In this document: piece after piece, positions 38,501 to 50,600 of the stretch
Position numbering within the stretch: the first letter of the stretch is position 1
Layout of the letters: each line of letters opens with the position of its first letter
Source of the DNA: Diadema setosum
Lineage: Eukaryota; Echinodermata; Echinoidea; Diadematoida; Diadematidae
DNA length: 64,000 nucleotides
Direction: 5' to 3'
Assembly (NCBI RefSeq): GCF_964275005.1
Contig: NW_027307676.1
Location: 124,001 to 188,000 of the forward strand
The notes under the pieces: model-generated
The model's input: only the letters and a program-made list of their open reading frames with translations
What the model was told of the DNA's origin: nothing
The model's database searches: none
Position numbers and translations under genes: made by a program

Positions 38501-41500
38501 AATGCATCTGAGCATGGATGAGTGGTTGCTGGTACTGGTCATTAGTAAACTAATGTCCGGTGAAAAGTAAAGAGAAGAAAGTGACTAACCTGCCCGTGGA
38601 AAAGGCCCATGAGCGCTTTTGAGTGTGTCGTCATTGCTAGATCCCCAAATCCCTTTGCTTCATTGATGTAGCCAGCTTCATTTCCCTTCTCCACTCCTGT
38701 TCTGACAGCCTGCAGGGTTGCAAAAACAACAACAACAACAACAATAAACCACGTGTTATCTCTGAGCTACCAAAAAATATACAAGATGCAGCAAATTACG
38801 AGCACAGATTACCACATTGCTGACAAAGTATGGCTAATTCCCATTAATCTAATACATGATATGCCTATTTCTGGCAAGAAAACGGTAAATATTATTGGGG
38901 CAAAAGAGTTAAACTAACGAGATTTGGTGATTCCCTGGAGCATCGTCTACGTTTATGGAATACACTCATTGCAATTTCACAAAACAGGACTGATTCTAAT
39001 TCTCGCTATCGCCAATGACGTAAAAAGTACCCGGATGTGGCTTTTTCGTCAAGATTTAGTGCACTTCCGGGACTGGGGCACGTCTGGCGCGGGGTATATT
39101 TTGCACAGCGCTAGCGTGCGCGTATGTGTAACTTATCTATAGCGCCGCGCCGACCACGGATACTAGTACAGTAGGCGGCTGTAGTCAGTACCCAAGCCAG
39201 CCAGTGGCCAGGCCCTTGATACTCGTATACGCGTACACTGTAGCTATAGCCCCCGCATTGCCCTATCCACTAGGCCTTGCATTAGCATGCACCACCACAC
39301 GCATACAAGCTAGACATACCAGTACATCGCACTGCTTGATCATGCGATTGATTTGCACTCTGCATACGTTGAGAATATTGCTGGAAAATATTCGCCCACC
39401 TGGATATCGTCATGGAATGCCCATCGTTTTTATTTGTTCTCTGTCGAGGTGCCGCGAACAAAATCGGGAACGAACCGTGATCTTGAAATTATCCTGTCTA
39501 GTACGTCTCCGAAGCAATTTCTTCCAAGCAAGTAAGTCGCATGCGAACGCGCGCTGCGCTGTGGAGCCACCCGCAAACTTCACCCACGCGGCCACATCAC
39601 ATCTCGCATGCCAGTAAGGGTCCTATTTCTGTAGAATTTTTTCATTTATTGTCGTGCGGAAAACACATGGCAGCTTCGCAGTAACAACCCATAGTCGTAT
39701 TAACAGCATAAAGAATGGAGAAATTTCAAATCATATTAAAGCTAAAATTCAAGTCGAGAAAACAGTAAGTACACATAGAATACAGTCGGCTTATGTGTAA
39801 AAAGCATTGAACGAATAGTCACGTATCACGCGTGTACGAACGGAAGTGACTTTGCTACCGGACTATCCCATAATGCACCGTAAATGATGCTTAAATCAAC
39901 ATCTGGGTACTTTATACGTCATTGGCGATAGCGAGAATTGACAACTCAAAGGATAAGTCTATCAAGACCTGGTGTATGACTCTCGTACGCTGGGAGAAAC
40001 ATAATTTGATGCTGAGGCAAAAACCATTTACCATCCCTCCATCTGTGAAGATCTGAGTAAACAGTATTTTGTAGGTGCTCACTTTGCATTACATCAAGCT
40101 ACATACAATGTAGTCATGACTCGATAGCAATCTGACAAAAAACAACAACAACAACAACAAAGCTGATATTCAGATCAAGAACAAGAACAAAAACCAAGAA
40201 TAGCTATGAAACTTCACATATTTATCAGTACATTATTCTTGCTTGTAGCTACAGAAACTTTAACTGTCACCTAAATAGGATTTCTTCACTTCACTTTTTA
40301 ACCCTAATCAGGCTGGGCTTTTTGGGTTATGCTAAAACCGGAGGGGGCGGATTCCGCCCCCGCCCCCCCCCCCCCCCCCCAAAAAAAAATCTCGGCCATC
40401 AGTGGTGCGATCGCGATGAAATTTGGCATGCGTGACACCCACGTCATAACCTACAACACTGTGTCATAAGATTTTTTGAAACAATCAATTTTTAATTTTA
40501 ATTAATTAATTATGCAAATTAAGCTCAAGATCATATTTTAGCCTAATTAAAAGCATTGAGAGTCTACTTTTTGGTCTGTAAATCTGTTTTGGCATATTCA
40601 ACAATTGTACATCACTAAAACTTCCAAAAGTAATTTCAGTTCTTATGTATTTTATTGTTTTCAGAATTTCTTATGTATTTTTTGGTTTTCAACTTTTGTT
40701 TTTTCTCTGTTTTTTTTTATTGGAAATTGTCACTGACCACTTGTCTACCATAATTAGCCTAAGATTACTCAATGAAAGTGATTAATTGTAAAAATAATCA
40801 GGTTTTTATGACTTTCATGACAGAGCACTGTTTTCCATAGGAAATCTACACAAAATCACAAAATTGTGCCCGTTTTGGGGCGACAAGCCGTTACAAAAAT
40901 GGGCGTGGCCTCGAAAAAGTATGCACGGACGTTGCAAATTTGGTCTCAAAAGTTGCGGGTGACTTGAACAAAGAAAGTCAAGAAGCCTCGCGACAAGGCC
41001 TTCTCGCGTTACAGAATTATAGCGCGAAACGTCGAGGGGGGGCGGATTCTGCCCCCCCAGCCCTGTTAAGGTTAAGTAAACAATGGTCTGTAAAACAGAA
41101 TAACAGTTCTGATAATGAACCTCATCAGTTAATGGCAATTGCGTCTATTGCATCCCACAGAAAAGTTCTCATGTGCATCAGCCTATCTGAGCACACAGCA
41201 CCCCCACTTTGACTCTTATTCTATCCAGCTGTTACAAAATGTAAAGTCTTCCTCTGGACAGGCACATATGACACACAGTGTGTTGTGCAAGATTCTCAAC
41301 ACATATTGCAAATATAAAGTATAATTGTATCCTCTTATACCTCGATGATCTTGAAGGGGGCAGGGTAGAGCCCCTTTGTGTTCTTCATCACCATGGCGTT
41401 GACCCTCTTGTAGATCTGATTCTGCACAAAGCTGGTGCCCATGATGCTGTCCTGGAGTTCTGTCGTGGGGGGAAGGGAAGGGAATGGCAGGGACATAAAA

Positions 41501-41586
41501 TACCATGGTACTGGAATGTGGATGCAGAGCAGGAATACAATGTACTTTGTCTGCAGTAAAACTTCTACTATCTATGTGTAGTAGTA

Positions 41587-41656
<70 letters not shown>

Positions 41657-44600
41657 TAGTAGTAACAGTAGTATAAATAGTAGTAGTAGAAGTAGGAGTA
41701 GTAGAAATAGGAATAGTAGAAGTTTTAGCAGTTAAGTAGTACAATATAGTAGTATCAGTAACATTTCTTCAGTTTGTCTCCCTCTAACAAATGGAATTTG
41801 TAAGATTGCAACTGCTGATCTGTAATTCAACAACCATGTCGGAAAAATATTCTCTTGCGTTTATTTTCTCTTCCATCTTTTAATGACTTGTCCGCCTTGG
41901 ACTACTTAACATATAATAAACAATGTCAGAATTTCGGAGCTTGGGTATTTGTTTCAAGTTCATTGTGTCACTGCCGGCAACCACGGAAAGCAGTAGATGA
42001 CCGGTTAGAGTCCAGTGGTTCCTTTTTTCCGACATGTTTGTTAAATTACAAATCAGTAGTTGCGATCTTACAAATTTCATTTGTTAGAGGGAGACAAACT
42101 GAAGAAAATTCACCAATATTCTCTTGCATTTGTTATCATTACTGAATACGTGCTGTTGTCACTTCTACTACTATGACCATCCATTCCTACTCTCATTATC
42201 ATCATTCTATATCGTTACCATTACACTACAACACAGAATCACAATCCTCAGAAAAAGTTTAATATGCTCAAAAAAACAAAAAAACAAAAAACAAATTCTA
42301 AAGGTGTGCACTAGATTAACCTTTTCTGTGCAAGAGATTTTGGAGATTGTGTACAATGCTTTGAGGTTTTCTGTGCCTATCATTACTCAAAGTATCAAAA
42401 GGCTTTAATAGGGAGAGGTTAGAGAGATATTTCTCCCATACTAGGGAGACGTTCACACTCAGCCAACTCACTCTGCATCATACTCTTGGGTTTGTCTGTC
42501 TTGATCTTCCCTGCAGCGAGATCTCTGAAATTGAAAACAAAATGACAATATTTTAAAGAAACAGACAAAGTTAGGATTACCATGATCACAAAGTTATGAT
42601 ACATATATGCATATGTGGAGAATAGGAAAAAAATACTCGGACTGGACTTGGGAGATGAAAATACAACTGGAATTACTTGAAATGAAGAAATATAAAACAA
42701 ACAAACAAACAAAAGCAGCACAAAATCACACTCTGAAGTGTACTGATAATATCACATGGAATGAAATAAAGGGAATGTTTACCTGGCAGCCTGGATTGCC
42801 ACATTTTCAAGGTATTCAATGTTGCGTTCATCAATAGGCTTAACACCCGGACCTGCATAAATGGTCATCAAGGAAAATGAATCAATGTAACTTATAATAC
42901 AAATAAGTATATTTTTGTTGTTTTTGTTATTACAGTTGGGGGGAGGTGTGGTTCTGAAATATAGTATTTATTAGTACAACATGAAGGCTACATATCTTCA
43001 ATCTATTAGTCCTTACACTATGCAGCCAATCTATTCTGCTAATATATTTGGACTTCCTTTTCTTCTTCTGACCATATTAGAGTACAGGATCAAAAATAAA
43101 CAAGTCTTATAACCAACCATTTGCTACAGAATATCATGACGATCCTATTTTCTTTCTCGCCATTTACAAAACCATGACTGAGACTTGACATCTGAATTGC
43201 TGTTTGTTCAGTAGCCTCTCCCAGTATGCTGACATCGATTTGAAAAAAAAAAGGAAGGAAGGAAGAAAAAGAACTAATTTCTAAGGACTAATACCTTCTT
43301 GACATGTAGGATAACTGATTTGAAATTTGTTCAGAGTCAGGATAACAGTCATCATCTAAACTCTGGACTGCACTTCTTGCCTCCAAACTTCAAACCCAAG
43401 TGTCAGAACATCCATTTTATTTAATTCATAGGAAAAAGAAGGAAAATGCAAACTCTCACTTTGTCTGATTCTCATCAATTGCATCACATAAGGAACAGCC
43501 TAAATGAACATATAATATCCAATTTCATCATTCATGAATGCCCACATCAGTACAGAAAGACAGAAAGCCGATTATGAAAAGTAATCATGAAATGTAATCA
43601 AAATAAAATCAGACACACAAGGAAGCCAAAGCAAGGGCAAACAGGCGAGCATTTAACCCATTAGTAACTGAACCGCCTGAAACTGCCAGTCCTATTACTC
43701 CCTAAACACCCCCAGTCCTATTACTCCCTAAACACCCCAAACCGCCTGACCACCTTTTTATAGTTTTATGCTTTACCATTTATAAGATATAGAATAATGC
43801 AATTTGAAAGAGGTCAAAGGCCAACAAAAGTATGCCAAAATTACTTCTGTGACACACCATTTCTTGATAGAGTCTTTATAGGCTTTCAAATAAACATAAC
43901 TTATAAATAACAAAAATAAACATGCAATGCGCTATTTTACGTAATTTCGAAAGTTGTCTAAATGAGAGTGATATTGTTGTAGTTTCTAGGAAACAATAGG
44001 TCCTTTGTATGGAATCTTCAGTTACTAGAGGGTTAATTAACTTTGATTATCGGTCAGAGGGCGACTTACCCAGGGGGTCAACCAGCTGGTCCACTAGACC
44101 CATCTTCTTGGCCTTATCTGCTGGAATGTTCTTGCCGGTCAGCATCATGTCCAGCGAGTTGGGGATGCCGATCAGCTTGGGTAGCCGCTGGGTACCCCCG
44201 CCCCCAGGAAGGAGACCGAGCATGACCTCTGGTGCACTCAGGACTGTTTTCTTGTCCTTTGTTGCAATTCGGTAGTGACAGCTGAGTGCAACCTGGATAC
44301 ATTTAAAGTCAGAGGTTACACATCACGATTGGCATTTACACACTATCTGGAGTACATGCTAAACAATATTCAATAACCCATGACCATTTTAAATCATCTT
44401 TTCAGCAGTATCATTTGTCGCCTCATTGGAACCTGCAGTGAACTACACAGAGCTACATGCAGTGATTAATTTTGTTAACACCTATGGCACAATTTTGAGC
44501 AAACTAAGTCATCACAAAAGATGGATTCTCTCAGCATTAACATTTACATATTAAAGCTTCTTTTAACTCCATCCTTACCATCAGTAGCTTCCTCTGTGTA

Positions 44601-47600
44601 CAGTGGCAATGACATTTCAAGACTGTAGCCTCGAGGGGTTAATCAACAGGTGTAACACCAATGGCTTCTTGGGAGTGGGGTTCACTCACCTCTAGGCCTC
44701 CACCAAGACAGGTGCCATTGATGGCTGCTACCACTGGCTTGGGGCTCTGCTCCACCTGCTCCAACAGAATCTGACCGTTTCTTGACAGCTCTGTGACCTG
44801 TGGTCATTGAAGATAAATACTGTACACGTCATGCCCATTCCATTGTTCGAGACTTGCCCCACAATATCACAATGCAACATGTTTACTTTTCTGTCCCTTA
44901 TTGACCGATGAAAAGTAAAATATACAGTCAAAAACTTGTCTTAAGCAGTCATTCAAAGAACATGAAAGAAGTGGCCTTTATACAGACTGGTGGGTGTTAT
45001 AAAGAGGGTCTTTTTTTTCACTCTGGGGGAATTTCTTTAACGGCAGTAAACGGCAGGTGGCTGCTAAGGCAGGTTTGACTATATGTACTACACTAGTATG
45101 CTGATTGGCAACTGACCCATTATGACGAACAGACTAAAGTGTACAATTTATCTTTCACAGTTCTGCAGTGGGTGTAATCCTTCCCAGGCACCGAGACATT
45201 TTCTTATCTTCCATTTGTTTGCCGTTGATGTTCATTGTTGAAAGATGATATATGCAGTCTAATCATGAACCCATCACATGGCATTCATAATCATGATTGG
45301 AATTCCAAAATAAATTGCTTGTCGTGTGTATTATTGTCATCTATTTGGAACAATATTTGAGAATAAGAATTATGCCATCTCATCAGTATGCCTTACAAAT
45401 GCCTAACTTCAATGTAAGTGACAATAAATATGAAAAAAAAAGCAGGGGTTTGAGGGTAGGTAAGATGTTACAACAATATACTAAAATTCTATCTTTCTCC
45501 TTTGCTGAACCCAGCACTGAAAACATTAACTGTTATGTCTGGTTCTATGACATTTGCTCCTGTGACCATTGCTGTCATGAAATGTCTGCACACTACAAAG
45601 CCAAACACAAACTCTACCCACAAACATTTATAACCCTAACCCAAATCCTAATCTTCAAATCAAACTAACCTAAAACGCTATCAAACCCTAACCCTTGGTC
45701 CTTGGAGAAAATAAGACTGTAGCAATTGTCGCAGGAGCAAATGCCGTGTCATCATTATATGAAGAGTTTGTTTGCAAAAACCGACAAGTCCATTTTTGAA
45801 GATTTTGAAGTATGGTCTCTGTCATAAAGTACAAAATAAGACCTTTTAAATGATATATTGGTCACTACATATAAAGGCACATTTTAAAAGTTATGGTCAA
45901 AAGAAGCAAACATTTTCTTATTATTCTCTTTATTTTTCTTGACCTTTAATCGCAAATATCTCCATTTGGCAAATATGGACTATCGGTTTTTGCGAACAAA
46001 CTCTTCATATCTAGATGATACTATTGCCTATTGGAGTACAAAAAAACCCAAAATATGCACTCATCTACATGTACCTATTTTTATCGAATCACCTATCCAT
46101 CTATTTCTCTTTTCATCTATTTATTTATCTATTTATTTATCTGATCTATCTATCTATCTATCTATTCACCTATCGATGTATTTATCACTATCAAAACATA
46201 TTTCATTCCAGATAAAACTGTACACTATAAAAAATACAAAGAATGTGTATATCATGCACTGCAGTGTGTATATGTGCATAATCTGCATTTGTGTGTGTGT
46301 GTGTGTTTATGTACACTGTATGACAGCAAACTAAGGTGCAATGTTCACTCCTGGAGAGCACATCATGAAAGATGGTATCATACTTACTTCCTCTGCAGAT
46401 TTGCAATCTCCAAGCATCCTGGTAGAGGATGACAGAACAGACAGAAGAGAAAAATGCTGGTATATTAGATTCATTCAAGACAAGATGCATATAGTGGTGA
46501 GGGTTACAGGTACACCACTGCAATATATCTTTCCTGCAAAGTACAATTGAAGTTCCTGGCAGTGGTTAAATTGGGTTTACCATATATGCTGGTACTGAGG
46601 GCTCTCCACTTGCAGAATGGCCATCACAGCATATACAGTAGATTCATGAATGGGACTACTTCTTGAATTTAATTTGCATTTTTTGAAGACCGCATGTGGA
46701 CACCAGCGTCCTCCAAAAAAGTGATACTGCCTCATGAACTTCTCAGGTTTTGAAGCAAATCATACATTTAGTCCAAAAGATACTCAAAGTGATGCCAACA
46801 CACAGCATTCATGAAATCAGTGCAGCCTGCTACTATAAATAAAACACAAAACTCTCATAACATTTATATTACCAACATTTGACTTCATGAGGCAATCTCT
46901 GTCATATTTTACTTTTAGAAAACTTAAACAATTGTTGATTGTTCTTTTTTTCATTTTGTGTGTGATTGATTCATTTAGTTACATGATCTACTGTGTTAGA
47001 TACATTATAATGTATGTATATAAATATATATTACAAAATCTTTTTAATATCATTTTGCTCATTTTGTTGTTTTATGTAAGAGTTGATAAACACATTCACA
47101 ATATACTTACTTATTCATTGGGTTACAAGCATATCAACAGAAATTAAATCAGCAAAGTTAGCACTTGCAATGGATAATCACTACATTGATTGACACACAC
47201 ATATGGTCCTTCTGAAGTATGTCATGACAAATGCACAGCCCACTAACTATCAGCAACTAAGGGCAACAACTAAAGTGCTCATTTCAAGTTGGTTAATACT
47301 AGTGATCACTGTTATTCGAATAATATTAGACTTTGCTATCACAAGTCGGGACTTGGAAGATGCTTACAAGAAAGCATACAAACTACACTCATGGATTTAA
47401 AAAGAGGGACAAAACACAAACCAAGCACAAATATCAAAGAAAAAAATATAAAACATAATGCCTCCAGCAACTTCGTTGGCGGAGGCATAAAAAGTGACTA
47501 GTTATCAATCTGACTTGGCACAGCGAAGTGCCCCTAAATGATTCTCACAATTAGGTTTTATGACAATATTGACGTATTTATTACAACATGTATCACTGAC

Positions 47601-50600
47601 TTCTGGCAAGGATTAAAGAAAGACAAAAAAAAAAAAACAAAACAAAACAAAACAAAACAAAGCAAAACAAAACAAAACAAAACAAAACAAAACAAACACC
47701 TGAATCCGATATTTTATAAAAATACATGGTCCTCATGAACGGTATCATTCTTAAAGGACAAGTTCACCTTCATAGACATGTGGGTTGAGTGAATGCAGCA
47801 ATATTAGTAGAGCACATCAGTGAGAGTTTGAGGAAAATCGGACATTCGGTTCAAAAGTTATGAATTTTCAAAGTTTCTGCTCAGTCAAGGATGGATGAGA
47901 AGACTACTATAGCCTGTGATGTCACATGTGTACAATGATATAAAGAAAGAATAAAGAAAATTCAACATATTTTCACTTTTCTCAAATAACAAAAGAACAT
48001 TTGACTTCTCTCTTTCAGAAGGCAGGGGGGTGATACCCTTAACATATGTCAGTAACAAGTCAAAGAAATGTGCACTTCATTCAAAAGTGAAGTTTTGTGA
48101 AATTCTCTTTTTATTTATTTTTTTTAAATTCGTAACTTTTGAATGGATTGTCTGATTTTCCCCAAACTTTCACTGATGTGTTCTACTAATATTGTTGCAT
48201 TCACTCAATCCACATGTATATGAAGGTGGACTTGTCCTTTAACATTCATCCCAAAAGAATAAATGAATGAATAAATAAATGGAAAAGGTGACAGATGAAT
48301 GTAAGAGATTATGCACGTGAAGGGAGTGAAGAGCACTGAGGTTTGACTCACTTGATGTCGGCGCCAGCGATGAAATTTCCTGGCTTGGACGAGATGAGGA
48401 CCACAGACTTGACCGCATCGTTGCTGAATAGTTCATGGAAGACATCCTCCACTTCTGCATTGAATTGTCTGGATAATGTGTTAACCTGTGCGGGGAAAAA
48501 AAAAAGTTTAAATGATATATTTGTACTCATCAGACCAGGCTAATTTTATTTTTAATATTTCATTTCTTTATTTTATTTTATTATCATTTTTTTTTTTTGA
48601 TATGTGAGCAACCTTTGCAAACAAAGGATTTCTCTAGCGAATGAGACAGCTTTAAAACTTCCAGTCTTGCAAGATGTACACGTGTAATCAGGTAAACTGC
48701 ATGCTGATTGGGATCTCCACATCAAAATGTATTAAGTGGGAACATGTTAACCGAGTACACAAGCGGGAATAAAATGGCATCATGGTCATTCACAGCAACA
48801 ACGAAAGTCCAGTAAAAACATGAGCTTTGAAAGAATAGTTTAAAACTCTAATTCATCTTTGTCTAGCGTTTTTAAACATCATTAGAATGATTTACTAGTA
48901 TTATAGTTACACACTAACCCATTTTTTTTCTCTACTGGTATGACAGAGTATTTTCATGTTTTACTAGTTCATTCCTGAAAAGGTTACTGGTCCAACAGTG
49001 ATTTTTACAGGTCAAGGACCGTCGGACTAGTGCTAATGTGCAGCCTTGATTCATACAATAACTTTTCCCTCATCTAAGAAGTAACATTCATGAACAGATT
49101 AAAATAACAAAAATGTGACATCTGTTCAATTCCTACAGCACCTTACCTTAGAGTTGGGGTCATTCATGCGTACAACGGCAACATCTCCTTTGAGTTCATA
49201 GTTCACAGTTGTGCGTGCTGAAAAATAATGTGAAAGAACAAGCTATGAACTGCATTGTTTGTAAATTGTGAAACCAGGGCAGAATTGAATAAAAGTCAAT
49301 GACAAAGTACGAACAAACTATATTTTACAATTACACGCACAAGGCTTCTACTCTAAAAGAGGTTGTTATGCACAGAACACTTCTTGACATAGAGTGGAGG
49401 CAACATCTCTACACCAACTTTGCATAATTTCTATTGTAGTAGCACCTACCATTAGAGCTGTACTTCAAACAAACTGGCATTACATCCAGGTTTACAGTGC
49501 TTTAAATTTTTCTCCTTTAAGTAGTAATTAACATCCAGCAGGCTTTAAAATTACTTATAAACTGCTCTTACAGAGATGGGGGCTATGTATTCCTACATTG
49601 TACACACAGTATAAGGGGTAGAAACAAGCATTAAACTTTCCATGAACAGAAGTGATACAATTAAAAAACAAAAAACAAATAAAAAAAAAACAAAATTAAA
49701 AAAGCAAACAATGAAAAATATAAAATAAAAGGTCCAATGACTGCAAAGTTATCTATTGTGAGTTTTTTGTTTTTATTTGGTCGAATATTTTTTTTTTAAT
49801 ACATGATATTTTTTAGGACTGTTTGTTTACAGACTCTATACTTTATGCACACAGCTGTATGACTGAATAAAAAAGATTGAGATGTGTAAAATGTGGTAGT
49901 TCAGCCCTTAACACTCTTGGTTAGTCTGTACCTTTTTCAGCTCCTGATGCAGCAAAGTATCGCTTTGTTGTCATTCCTGCAACACCTACAGGATAGAACA
50001 AATGGGATAAGAATGTAAAGATTGCAAGTTGAAGTGAAAGTTCATTAATGTAAACACACATTTCAGCCAACTTATTCTGCACTTCATTATCAAAAAAACC
50101 CAACATGGACATTCACAGATTTATGTCACACCAGTGTTATCAAATACTTGTAGAGGCTTCATGTCTGTTATTGATATTGACAACACAATTTACCACTTAC
50201 CGAAAATGCAGATTACACGTGTATATGTAGTGTGGACTCCCAATTATTCAAAAAATGGTTGTCAGTGTGAGTGAAAGATGATGTACCGTTCACACTTGCT
50301 GCATACAGATTCTAATCTTTGTTTTCGGTAACATGAAGTCTAAACTTACCAAATAATAAAGATTGTCTTAAATGAGTTTGAGGTGACAAAAATAATGTCA
50401 AGTGGACTCTATCAAAACTCAACGCGATCTCAGTCCGGGAAACCCGCTCATGAGGACCGCCCCCACGTACGAGGATGGTCCCTCCTCATGAGGACCTCCC
50501 CCCGCCTCATGAGGCCCCCCGGGGAACGCCTCATGAGGCCCCCCCTTTCACTTCTTATTCATCTCACATCTGACGTACAAATTGTCGCAACTTTGCACGG

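Noticed and set aside
39204-39617. 137-codon plus-strand frame
   Set aside because: It lies inside an inverted-repeat element and resembles no family. Open by chance in GC-rich DNA as far as I can tell.
45297-45668. 123-codon plus-strand frame in HADHA intron 5
   Set aside because: Its 3' part runs into the telomere-like MITE and the rest shows no known motif.
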